Positions 1 to 7,781 of a stretch of DNA of 57,101 nt are shown piece after piece (position 1 is the stretch's first letter; the number at the start of each line of letters is the position of its first letter). The translations under genes were made by a program, and so were the position numbers. Origin of the DNA: Clostridium saudiense (GTDB lineage: Bacteria > Bacillota > Clostridia > Clostridiales > Clostridiaceae). Location: contig NZ_CBYM010000022.1 in assembly GCF_000577815.1 (NCBI RefSeq), positions 1-57,101 on the forward strand, given 5' to 3'. The notes beneath the pieces are model-generated. The model saw only the letters and a list, made by a program, of their open reading frames with translations, ran no database searches and was not told the DNA's origin.

Positions 1-70
1 TATTAATTCCAATTAATTATTACTTAAAAAAAGTAATCTCATAGAACTTTTTCTTGCTCATATGAAATGA

Positions 71-214
71 TTGAACTTAGTTAAAAAAAGTGTTAAGCTA
101 TCAATATTAAACTAAAAATATCTTTATCAACTGTAAAATTTCAATTGATAAAATAATATATTAAAGAGCTTATTTTTATCTGAAGCTAAGTATTCAGTTT
201 ATAGGCTCTTTTTT
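71..214 (+). promoter_or_regulatory. Leader with intrinsic terminator (putative attenuator) before the first ABC-F gene
   Basis: A hairpin pairs AAAGAGC (163-169) with GCTCTTT (205-211), with an inner stem CTGAA (180-184)/TTCAG (193-197). It is followed by a T-run at 209-214 and lies about 10 bases before the ribosome binding site of the ABC-F gene. No gene precedes it on this strand in the window, so it is more likely an attenuator than another gene's terminator. TAAGCT at 94-99 can pair with AGCTTA at 167-172 as a possible antiterminator. That ABC-F resistance genes often use ribosome-dependent attenuation is known; its operation here is inferred. Confidence 0.6.
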
Positions 215-236
215 AATGATAAAGAGAGGTAATACT

Positions 237-1976
237 ATGATAAAAGTTGAAAACTTATCCTACTCATTTCCACAGAAAAATCTATATAATAATATTTCCT
301 TCACACTAGAAGAGGGACAACATTGTGCCTTTATAGGAACAAATGGTAGTGGAAAAAGTACACTTATAGATATAATTATGGATCCTGAAAAATATATGTT
401 TGATGGCAAATTAGAAATTGATCCAAACTGTAGAATTGGTTATGTACGTCAATTCCAAGAAATTGATAAAACAAAAGAAATCACAGTTTTTGAATATTTA
501 GCAGAAGACTTCATTAAATTACAAAATGAAATAACTGCTATATGTACTGAAATGGAAACATCTTCTGATATTGAAACTTTACTTGAAAAATATCAAGAAG
601 CATTAGATGCATTTGAAGCAATTAATGGTGATGACTATGAAAACATGATTGATAAAAAATTAAACCTTATAGAATTAATTAAGTCTAAAGACTTAATGAT
701 ATCTGAACTTAGTGGTGGAGAATTCAAGCTTATTCAGGTAATTAAGTCAATGCTAACTAATCCTGATCTACTTATTATGGATGAGCCTGATGTATTTTTA
801 GATTTTACAAACCTTAATGCTCTTAAAAATCTAATTAATTCACACAAGGGAACAACATTGATTATTACCCATAATAGATACTTATTGAATCATTGTTTCA
901 ACAAAATTATTCATCTTGAAAACATGGAAATTCAAGAGTTTGATGGAGGATATGTTGAGTATAATTTCTCATTACTTCAAACTAAAATTGAATTACAAGA
1001 ATTAGCTGCCGCTGATACTGAAGAAATTGAAAGAAATGATGAAATAATAGATAGATTAAGAGAGCTAGCATCTGAAAATGCAGAACAATTTAGAGGAAAA
1101 ACTTTAAGAGCTAGAGTTAAATTCCAAGAAAGATTAGAAAAACGTAGAATTAAAGCTCCATTTGTAGAGATTAAAGAACCAAATATAATTTTCGTTACAG
1201 CAAATGAAATTGAAGAAAAAACAGCTTTAAAAGTAACTGATTATAATCTTGCTTTTGATGAAGTGCTTTTAGAAGATGTTAATTTTGAAATTAAATCTAC
1301 TGATAAAGTAGCTCTTGTTGGTTCAAATGGTACTGGTAAAACTACACTTTTCCAAGAGATATTTAAAAATAATAATCCTTCCATTGAAATAGATAAAGAT
1401 ACTAAGATAGGTTATTTATCTCAGCTTCAAGGCCAAACATTAAATTATTCTAATACTATAGCTGAAGAATTCTTTGACCTTGGTTTTAAAACCTATGATG
1501 ATATTAAAGAATATCTTGCTGGTTATAACTTTGATGAAGAGTTACTTAATCAAAAGATAGGAACTTTATCTGGTGGAGAAAAGAATTTAATTCAATTAGC
1601 TAAGCTTTGTGAAGTTGGAGCTGATCTTCTTCTTCTTGATGAACCTACAAGTCATTTAGATACATATTCACAAATAGCATTAGAAAAGGCTATTAAAAAC
1701 TACAAAGGTGCTATTTTAATGGTATCTCATGATTACTATACTATAGCAAATTGTATGGATTATGTTTTACTTATTGAAGATAAGAAAATTAGAAAAATTA
1801 ACATAAACCATTTTAAAGATATAATTTATGCTAATCATTTTAATAAAGATTATTTAAAAATTGAACAAAAGAAAAAATCAGTTGAAACAAATATTGAATT
1901 AGCTTTAAGAGATAATAATTTTATACTTGCAAAAGAATTATCTGAACAACTAGAAAAGCTTGTTAAATTACTATAA
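237..1976 (+). CDS. ABC-F family ATPase, probable ribosome protection protein
   Basis: 579 residues with two ABC ATPase domains and no membrane segments, as in the ABC-F family, whose members act on the ribosome rather than transport. Domain 1 has Walker A GTNGSGKST (34-42), signature LSGGE and Walker B ending in MDEPD. Domain 2 has GSNGTGKTT, LSGGEKN and LLLLDEPTSHLD. The first domain carries DEPDVFLDF where DEPTNHLD is usual, but keeps the catalytic Glu. An upstream in-frame ATG at 216 is possible, but AGAGAGG at 225-231 places the start at 237. The attenuator-like leader favours an inducible resistance role (lincosamide, streptogramin A or pleuromutilin type). The substrate class cannot be read from the sequence, and a housekeeping translation factor is the alternative. 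Confidence 0.85.
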   Translation: MIKVENLSYSFPQKNLYNNISFTLEEGQHCAFIGTNGSGKSTLIDIIMDPEKYMFDGKLEIDPNCRIGYVRQFQEIDKTKEITVFEYLAEDFIKLQNEITAICTEMETSSDIETLLEKYQEALDAFEAINGDDYENMIDKKLNLIELIKSKDLMISELSGGEFKLIQVIKSMLTNPDLLIMDEPDVFLDFTNLNALKNLINSHKGTTLIITHNRYLLNHCFNKIIHLENMEIQEFDGGYVEYNFSLLQTKIELQELAAADTEEIERNDEIIDRLRELASENAEQFRGKTLRARVKFQERLEKRRIKAPFVEIKEPNIIFVTANEIEEKTALKVTDYNLAFDEVLLEDVNFEIKSTDKVALVGSNGTGKTTLFQEIFKNNNPSIEIDKDTKIGYLSQLQGQTLNYSNTIAEEFFDLGFKTYDDIKEYLAGYNFDEELLNQKIGTLSGGEKNLIQLAKLCEVGADLLLLDEPTSHLDTYSQIALEKAIKNYKGAILMVSHDYYTIANCMDYVLLIEDKKIRKININHFKDIIYANHFNKDYLKIEQKKKSVETNIELALRDNNFILAKELSEQLEKLVKLL

Positions 1977-1996
1977 ATTCAATCAAATAGACAATA

Positions 1997-2032
1997 AAAC
2001 TCGACAATACATCTTAGTGTTGTCGAGTTTTT
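1997..2032 (+). terminator. Intrinsic terminator after ABC-F gene
   Basis: Perfect 11-base stem AAACTCGACAA (1997-2007)/TTGTCGAGTTT (2020-2030) followed by T's, 20 bases after the stop codon of the ABC-F gene. Confidence 0.9.
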
Positions 2033-2228
2033 CATAATAACTATTAATGCCTATGTATACCAGTACTACATCTATATTTGTGATTTACACAAATTTATCT
2101 ATCTCTCCTCAGATCATATCTCAATATCTAATTTATTATTCCATTATATCAAAAAACACGACATTTCTGCAGTGGATTTTTGAGCAAATGTAAAGACTAC
2201 TTATTGAAACTTTCTAATACCTTTTATA

Positions 2229-2378
2229 TTATTTATTACCTTCTTTATTTTTGTTTCTTACCGGTACAAACTCTGAAGTAGTATCATTAGGGTCAATGTA
2301 GACATAGTCTCCATTGCTATCCTTTTTTAATCCTAAAGATGCCATTTTCTTTTTAGTATTTTTATATTTTGTACTCAT
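2229..2378 (-). CDS. Small hypothetical protein, 49 residues
   Basis: A short open frame starting MSTKYKNTKKKMASLGLK and ending in a lysine-rich tail, preceded by a strong ribosome binding site (AGAGGTGAAGGTA before ATG). It is charged and hydrophilic: a basic N terminus, a central acidic stretch with YVYIDPND, and a basic end. No membrane segment, cysteine or family signature is visible. It lies between the ABC-F gene (convergent) and the NUDIX gene (same strand, about 100 bases upstream). The strong binding site and sensible composition support a real gene; no function is proposed. Confidence 0.6.
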   Translation of the reverse strand: MSTKYKNTKKKMASLGLKKDSNGDYVYIDPNDTTSEFVPVRNKNKEGNK

Positions 2379-2477
2379 TACCTTCACCTCTTAAATATTA
2401 TAAATATCATTCGTTATTATCTTTCCCTCTTATTTTTATAATAATTACCTAAGGCTGACATTTAGTTCTTCATATTA

Positions 2478-2972
2478 TTATAGTACTTCAATAAACTGAA
2501 GAAGTTTACTCTTATCTGGACTAACAAAATTATCAGAATCAATTAAATTAATTAATTCATTTTTTGTAACCCACTTATAATCAATAGTTTCCCCATCTTG
2601 TAATATAATTGAATCTTTCTTTATATTGCATCTACATGTATACATCTTATAAAATGTATTTTTCTCTACCTTTTTTATTGTATAAATAAGCTCTAAATTA
2701 TTAGCTTTAATACCTGTCTCTTCAAACAATTCTCTTTTTGCTGCATCTAAAAACTCTTCACCTTTTACTACACTTCCACTAGCTCCAGCTTCCCAAAGGC
2801 CTGGTTTATTAGGTTTATTCCAATCTCTTTGCATTAATAAAAAAGTTCCATCCTCATGATATACAATAACATCAACTACTGCATGCAAAATCCCTTTACT
2901 TATTTTCTCTCCTCTGACTATATCAACACCTATTTTTTCTTCATTTTCATTATATCCATCCCATAATTCCAT
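2478..2972 (-). CDS. NUDIX hydrolase
   Basis: 164 residues with a perfect NUDIX box (G-x5-E-x7-REU-x-EE-x-GU): G66, E72, R80-E81-L82, E84-E85, G87-I88. NUDIX enzymes hydrolyse nucleoside diphosphates linked to another group, using Mg2+ bound by the box glutamates. The N-terminal MELWDGYNENEEKIG and the WEAGASGSV run before the box resemble the isopentenyl-diphosphate-isomerase-like NUDIX branch, but the substrate cannot be assigned. The start follows TTAGGAGG. A 21-codon frame with its own ribosome binding site lies just upstream (2996-3061). Probably a cytoplasmic house-cleaning or metabolic enzyme. Confidence 0.9.
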   Translation of the reverse strand: MELWDGYNENEEKIGVDIVRGEKISKGILHAVVDVIVYHEDGTFLLMQRDWNKPNKPGLWEAGASGSVVKGEEFLDAAKRELFEETGIKANNLELIYTIKKVEKNTFYKMYTCRCNIKKDSIILQDGETIDYKWVTKNELINLIDSDNFVSPDKSKLLQFIEVL

Positions 2973-2995
2973 ACATATAACCTCCTAACTTTATT

Positions 2996-3061
2996 CTATT
3001 TTGTTATTCTTTTAATAGTATCATCTACAGAAATGCATTCAGCATATCTACCATTCCACAT
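2996..3061 (-). CDS. Possible 21-residue peptide or 3' remnant of a lost gene
   Basis: A 21-codon frame (MWNGRYAECISVDDTIKRIT plus one Lys) preceded by AAAGGAGATAAT, 24 bases upstream of the NUDIX gene. The frame is open further upstream (AIKGDN) to a stop, and its composition resembles the C-terminal end of a larger enzyme. It may therefore be the surviving tail of a deleted gene. No family is recognised. Confidence 0.3.
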   Translation of the reverse strand: MWNGRYAECISVDDTIKRITK

Positions 3062-3112
3062 ATTATCTCCTTTTATTGCTTTTTACTAATTATAATCTAT
3101 ATTTTTCCAAAG

Positions 3113-3161
3113 AAAAAGAGAATCTATTTTAGATCCTCAATTTTCACTTACCATTCTCTTT
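3113..3161 (-). terminator. Intrinsic terminator after hepT
   Basis: Stem AAAGAGAAT (3115-3123)/ATTCTCTTT (3153-3161) followed in the minus-strand RNA by a U-rich stretch; it lies just after the hepT stop codon. Confidence 0.75.
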
Positions 3162-3167
3162 AATTAA

Positions 3168-3593
3168 CTAGGCTTTAATATAACTTTTTGCTATATCCAA
3201 CACCTTTTCAAATTCATTTATATTATCATTTATAAATTCTAAAAGCTCTTCTCTTGACGGTTCTTTATATCTATGTGAAATTCTATTTCTAAGCAATCTT
3301 GCTCCATTTAAGAATTCATACGTCTCTTCACCTATAACTTTATTTTCAACTAAAATAATAAGCGATGCTTTCATATCTATTCCTATTTTATATTTCTTTA
3401 ACTCTTTTAAGATCATAGAAGTTAAATTTTCAACTGTTATAAAAAAATCTACAAATATTTGCTTTAGCCCAAATTCTATAAAAATTGTTTTATTATCTTC
3501 TTCTAAATCTTGCAATAATTGCTTACAATCTTTCAAATTCTTTATTACTTCAGTCATATCTTCAATTATTTTTATTAATCTTTCTTGATTCAT
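3168..3593 (-). CDS. hepT: HEPN-domain toxin of HepT-MntA type VII toxin-antitoxin pair
   Basis: 141 residues, mostly helical, with the HEPN RNase motif R-x4-H-x-Y at R102, H107, Y109 (sequence RNRISHRY). HepT-family (DUF86) proteins are RNases whose activity is blocked when the partner MntA adds AMP to the motif tyrosine; that tyrosine is present here. The gene overlaps the upstream nucleotidyltransferase gene by 4 bases (ATGA), so the two are translationally coupled. Length and motif fit the family. The family call rests on motif plus neighbour; toxicity is inferred. Confidence 0.85.
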   Translation of the reverse strand: MNQERLIKIIEDMTEVIKNLKDCKQLLQDLEEDNKTIFIEFGLKQIFVDFFITVENLTSMILKELKKYKIGIDMKASLIILVENKVIGEETYEFLNGARLLRNRISHRYKEPSREELLEFINDNINEFEKVLDIAKSYIKA

Positions 3594-4003
3594 GATAACA
3601 ATTCCCTTCTTCTACACTTAAAATAATACTCATTTTCTCTATAATACCAATCAACTTTTTCTATAAATTTTTCTAAAAATTTATTATTATCAGTTGTATA
3701 AATACTTTTACCATCATTTAGAATATCTATTTTAATAAATATATCTAAGTTATCACTATTTAAATCAATTACATCTATATTTCTTTCTAAAAGATCTTCT
3801 AAAAATAATTCTAATTTTAAAATTTCTTTAATTGTTAACTTTGAGGTTCCTAATATAGCTATATCCACATCAGACTCTTCATTAAAATTGTCAGTAATTA
3901 TACTACCAAAAACTAAAGCATTATTTATATCTAACTTACTAAGATAATTCTTTAATTCTTTACTCTTTAATTTATCTAATATTTCTAACTGTATATTCTC
4001 CAT
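3590..4003 (-). CDS. mntA: MNT-type nucleotidyltransferase antitoxin (AMPylates HepT)
   Basis: 137 residues with the minimal nucleotidyltransferase signature G-S-x10-D-x-D at G33, S34, D45, D47 and a further candidate metal-binding Asp near D78/D80 (RNIDVIDL). In characterised pairs MntA neutralises HepT by adding AMP units to the tyrosine of its R-x4-H-x-Y motif. The start follows GAGAGGAGTAAA. First gene of a two-gene operon with the HEPN gene, overlapping it by 4 bases and closed by a terminator at 3113-3161. The C-terminal 40 residues are rich in Tyr and Lys/Arg. Confidence 0.85.
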   Translation of the reverse strand: MENIQLEILDKLKSKELKNYLSKLDINNALVFGSIITDNFNEESDVDIAILGTSKLTIKEILKLELFLEDLLERNIDVIDLNSDNLDIFIKIDILNDGKSIYTTDNNKFLEKFIEKVDWYYRENEYYFKCRRRELLS

Positions 4004-4092
4004 TTTACTCCTCTCTTCTTTATCTAATATTATTGATTATGTACTAATTATAGCATAATATTCCTTGTTTATTTCTCTAAAAGTTTTAAAAT

Positions 4093-4119
4093 AAAAACAC
4101 CTACGTTTAAATAGGTGTT
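4093..4119 (-). terminator. Intrinsic terminator after the broken kinase-like gene
   Basis: Stem AACACCTA (4096-4103)/TAGGTGTT (4112-4119), U-rich on the minus-strand 3' side, 20 bases beyond the stop at 4138. Confidence 0.85.
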
Positions 4120-4137
4120 CCTAATAATATTATTATC

Positions 4138-4974
4138 TTATCTTTTAATTATAGTTACTGGAACATTTAACTTCTCTATCATTAGCTTATCAATTCTCAG
4201 TCTTTCCTTACAAAAATAAAATACTCCTTCTATCCCCTTTAAGTTATGACTCTTACCAAAATTCACATTACTAACCCAATTTGCAACTTCATCAATCCAA
4301 TCTGGCCTTGAACCCTCTGGTGACTTGCTCTCATTTGCTGCTTGAATTATTATATCTTCTACACTTGAAGGCTCAATATAAACAATAGATGGACTTAAGG
4401 ATTTTACTGTTTCTAATAAGCTTTTAAGATATAAATATATTTCTTCATCACTTTTTTCATATACACCTAACAATTCAAATATATGATTTTGTAGAAATGC
4501 ACATTCAAAAATATAAATATTATCATTTAACAAAGCCTGCTCTGCAAATTTACTCCATCTTCTTAAATGTATATCTCTAAATTCATCTAAGCTTTTTCTA
4601 CCATCACATATTTCCTTTGAAGCAACATCACCTATTAAACTCAAATAACAATCTTCTGGAAAATCTATTTTAGTATAAGCTAAAATAACATTATTATCTT
4701 CTATTCGTGTTTGTCTTTGAATTCTACTAATTAACTCTTCTTTACTTATACTCTTCTTTGAACCTTCCTACATTTCAGAACACTTCTTAATAAAATCATT
4801 ATATTCATCTTCTTTTAAACAAGCATTCCATGCCATATCTGCTGGATGTGACATTCCTTCTTCATAAAGAATTGCCTCTTTTCCCTCATCTATTAACTTT
4901 TCCTTTATTTTTCTTGCAGTTGTAGTTTTACCTGCACCTGGTATACCCTCAACTAATATTAATCTACTATTCAT
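4138..4974 (-). pseudogene. P-loop kinase-like gene interrupted by one in-frame amber codon
   Basis: The frame from 4974 to 4138 is 279 codons and is open throughout except for one TAG at 4768-4770 (codon 69). The first part has a Walker A motif EGIPGAGKTTTA (9-20), as in thymidylate-kinase-like and other small P-loop phosphotransferases. The second part, from codon 70 (EGSKKSISKEELISRI), reads without another stop to the TAA at 4138. The intact product would be about 278 residues. TAG is one transition away from TGG (Trp), which fits the context KCSEM-stop-EGSKK. Either the gene died recently, the codon is read through, or it is a sequencing error. A downstream TTG (4644) could start a separate product but has no convincing binding site. 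Confidence 0.8.
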
Positions 4975-5022
4975 ACATTTCCCCTCATAAACCTATACTG
5001 ATATTTTACCTCTAAACTCTTT

Positions 5023-6969
5023 TTAACTATTCAACTCTATCCATTCTTCCATAACCTTTTCTAACTCTTCACTTAATTCTTCTTTTTTAGAAAATAGTTC
5101 ATTAAGTTCTTCATAATTTAACTCTAAATTGCTCATAGTTAACTCAATCCCTTCAAGTTCCTTTTCAAGCTTTTTAATCTTTATTTCAAGTTTCTTTATT
5201 TCATTTTCTCTCTTTTTTACTTCATCTATTTCTTTTTTCTTCTTTTCCTTTTTTATAACTTTTTCTTTCTGTAAATCATTAATTTCCTTTTCTAGTTTTA
5301 CCCTATCCTGTATTTCTTTATAGTAATCATAATTTCCAAGATAACTTTTAAATTTATTATCTTCAATTGCAATTATTCTTTCACCAATCTTATTAATGAA
5401 ATACCTATCATGTGATATAAAGAAAATAGTTCCTTTAAATTCTTCTAAAGCTTCTTCTAAAGTTTCTATAGAATCTATATCAAGATGATTAGTTGGTTCA
5501 TCTAATATCAATAAGTTAATATTCTCATATAAAAGCATTGAAAGTTTCAATCTTATTCTTTCTCCTCCTGATAAGGCTTTAACTTTTTTAAACACACTAT
5601 TACCAAAGAACATAAACTTAGATAAATATTCCCTTGCTTGCCCTTCTAATATTGAAATATCATCTCTAAAAGCCTGAATCACAGTATACTCTTCATTATC
5701 AAAAGTAATAACTTGTGGTAAATAACCCACCTTTACATTATCACCTAATTCTACTGTTCCTTTGTCTGGAGCTTCTTCTCCTAATAGCATCTTTAAAAAT
5801 GTTGTCTTTCCACTTCCATTAGGACCAACTAAAGCAACTCTTTCTTTAAAATTAATTAATAAATCAGCTTCATTAAAAATTACCTTATCAATATAACTTT
5901 TACATAAGCCCTTAGCTTTTATAGTTTCTTCTCCTGATCTTTCACTATTTTTGAAGTTTAGCTTCATAGTTTTATTTTCAATCTTTGGCTTTTGTGCATC
6001 CTCATTACTTTTCATTCTTTCAAGCCTTTTTTCCATACTAGCAGCTCTTTTAAAGAATTTACTATTATCAGCTCGTATTGCCCAATCTCTAAGGTCCTTT
6101 ATAGTACTTTCCATGCTTTTAATTTCTTTTTGTTGTTCTTTATAGTTATGCATTTGTTCAAGTAACTTTTCTTCTTTTTGCTTAACATAACTTGAGTAAT
6201 TACCTTTATAAGTTTTACTTTCCATATCTTCAATTTCTATAATTTTACTAACTACATTATCTAGGAAATATCTATCATGAGATACTATGATTACAATACC
6301 ATCATAATTATTAAGATATCTTTCAAGCCATTCAATAGAATCCATATCTAAATGATTTGTAGGCTCATCTAATAATAAAATATCTGGATTATCCATTAAT
6401 AATTTTCCTAATATAACTGTAGTTTTTTCACCACCACTTAATAAATTAAATTCTTTATCTAAAAAGTTTTGTGTAAATTTTAATCCTGTACATATCTTTG
6501 CTAATTTTTCTTCAGTATTATAACCACCTTTAACTTCATAGCTTTGAACTAATCTACTATATTGTTTTAAACTTCTCTCAAGTTCTTCTCCTTTCAACAC
6601 TTTCATCTCATCTTCTAACTTATGCATTTTTTCTTCTATTTCATAAACTTCACTAAAAGCCATCTTTAAAACATCAATAACCTTTATTCCATTTTCATAT
6701 TGTGGAATTTGCTCTAAATATGCACATGTAGCTCCACTTGGCTTATTAATAAATCCTTCATCATACCCAGGACTAGTAGCCCCTGGATATCCAACACAAT
6801 AATCCATTGGCAATATTCCTGCAATAAGTTTTAAAACCGTAGTTTTACCACTTCCATTGACACCAACGATACCAACCTTTTCTCCTGAATATATTTGAAA
6901 ATTAATATTCTTAAGAACAAGTGTTGCTTCCATATATTTTTTTACATTAACTAACGATAATTCAAACAT
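5023..6969 (-). CDS. ABC-F family ATPase with C-terminal coiled coil
   Basis: 648 residues: two ABC domains (Walker A GVNGSGKTT and GPNGSGKTT; signatures LSGGEKTT and LSGGERIR; both Walker B regions end DEPTNHLD), an interdomain linker with basic helices (about 270-320), and a charged Lys/Glu coiled coil from about 560 to the end. No membrane segments. ABC-F proteins bind the ribosomal E site and either regulate translation or dislodge antibiotics. It has an unusually long leader of about 570 nt with its own promoter, a short reading frame and a strong terminator (7152-7512), which points to inducible expression. Clearly a different subfamily from the ABC-F gene at 237. The exact role (resistance or translation factor) is not resolved. 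Confidence 0.85.
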   Translation of the reverse strand: MFELSLVNVKKYMEATLVLKNINFQIYSGEKVGIVGVNGSGKTTVLKLIAGILPMDYCVGYPGATSPGYDEGFINKPSGATCAYLEQIPQYENGIKVIDVLKMAFSEVYEIEEKMHKLEDEMKVLKGEELERSLKQYSRLVQSYEVKGGYNTEEKLAKICTGLKFTQNFLDKEFNLLSGGEKTTVILGKLLMDNPDILLLDEPTNHLDMDSIEWLERYLNNYDGIVIIVSHDRYFLDNVVSKIIEIEDMESKTYKGNYSSYVKQKEEKLLEQMHNYKEQQKEIKSMESTIKDLRDWAIRADNSKFFKRAASMEKRLERMKSNEDAQKPKIENKTMKLNFKNSERSGEETIKAKGLCKSYIDKVIFNEADLLINFKERVALVGPNGSGKTTFLKMLLGEEAPDKGTVELGDNVKVGYLPQVITFDNEEYTVIQAFRDDISILEGQAREYLSKFMFFGNSVFKKVKALSGGERIRLKLSMLLYENINLLILDEPTNHLDIDSIETLEEALEEFKGTIFFISHDRYFINKIGERIIAIEDNKFKSYLGNYDYYKEIQDRVKLEKEINDLQKEKVIKKEKKKKEIDEVKKRENEIKKLEIKIKKLEKELEGIELTMSNLELNYEELNELFSKKEELSEELEKVMEEWIELNS

Positions 6970-7151
6970 AAATACGCCTTCTTTCTTTTTCTACTAAAAC
7001 TCTAAATAGAAAGGCACAAAGCTATAAACTTAACTCTTAGCTTCATATATACTTTTAACTCAAACTTAATCTAAGAATTTGTTAGCTAAAAACTACTCCT
7101 TGTTATCAATCACCCAATATTCTAGGTTATTACAACGGTCAGTCTTAAGAT

Positions 7152-7193
7152 AAAAACAAAAAAACTGTAAAAAGATATACTCTCCCTACAGTC
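7152..7193 (-). terminator. Intrinsic terminator inside the ABC-F leader (putative attenuator)
   Basis: In the minus-strand RNA the arms TACAGT/ACTGTA (plus-strand positions 7187-7192 and 7164-7169) close a loop with an inner AGA/UCU pairing, followed by a U-run (7152-7164). It sits about 190 bases before the ABC-F start codon and there is no minus-strand gene upstream for it to terminate. An attenuator is therefore the simplest reading. Confidence 0.65.
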
Positions 7194-7491
7194 TGAAATC
7201 ACATTATTAACCTATAATCTCCAAATATTCATAGTCAAACAATTAATTATACTCCACAAAGATACTATAAATAACGTAAACTTTTTGTTATGTTATTTTA
7301 TAATAATATGTGTTTATATAATTAATATATTATTTATTTAAACTTATATCTAAAAACTATAATGCCTATTTCAGTAAAGTAAGTTACCTTCTAAATGCCT
7401 TATTCTATAAAGAGCACAACAATAAAACCTATATAATTAGGTCAATTTTTACTCATTATAAAATCAATATAAAATTAAAATTTAATTTATA

Positions 7492-7512
7492 TTAGCAATT
7501 AGCTGGTCTCAT
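7492..7512 (-). CDS. Candidate leader peptide MRPANC
   Basis: Six codons, ATG to TAA, with the ribosome binding site GAAAGGGG (rc of 7523-7530) about 10 bases upstream. They lie 27 bases or more downstream of the promoter at 7546-7573 and upstream of the attenuator hairpin. A second 8-codon frame (MLKGECKL, 7509-7535) overlaps its start. Short leader frames where drug-stalled ribosomes change RNA folding are the known trigger of attenuation in ABC-F and erm genes. Assignment here is inference from position and binding site. Confidence 0.4.
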   Translation of the reverse strand: MRPANC

Positions 7513-7545
7513 AACTTACATTCCCCTTTCAGCATCTTTTCCTTT

Positions 7546-7573
7546 ATTATACCATAATATGTATTTAAATCAA
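7546..7573 (-). promoter_or_regulatory. Promoter of the second ABC-F transcription unit
   Basis: Minus-strand TTGATT (rc of 7568-7573), 16-base spacer, perfect TATAAT (rc of 7546-7551). The predicted start near 7539 gives a leader of about 570 nt. Apart from this promoter, the short frames and the terminator hairpin, the 6970-7700 interval shows no gene; it is AT-rich and unresolved. Confidence 0.65.
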
Positions 7574-7729
7574 ATATAAAACATCTATAACTAGATAATC
7601 ATTGTGCAGTTCGTTTCCTTACTTACTTGGCTACAAGGGATGAAGATATAAAAAAAAATTAATTCAAGATAGTGAAAATCTATAATTAATAATTTCTATT
7701 AATTTAATATCCAATCAATATTCAAAACA

Positions 7730-7738
7730 TGCTATAAT
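7730..7738 (+). promoter_or_regulatory. Extended -10 promoter of the guanylate-kinase-like gene
   Basis: TGCTATAAT (TG at 7730-7731, TATAAT at 7733-7738) with no good -35 box 17 bases upstream; the start codon is 44 bases downstream. Confidence 0.5.
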
Positions 7739-7781
7739 GTACAAATCAAATACTATAAAAATTATTAAAAAGGTGTGTTTT

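Noticed and set aside
67..84. Five-codon frame MIELS as leader peptide of the first ABC-F gene
   Set aside because: No ribosome binding site and no firm transcription start upstream.
5129..6145. Plus-strand frames opposite the second ABC-F gene
   Set aside because: Antisense shadows, rich in Ser/Phe from reversed Lys/Glu codons.
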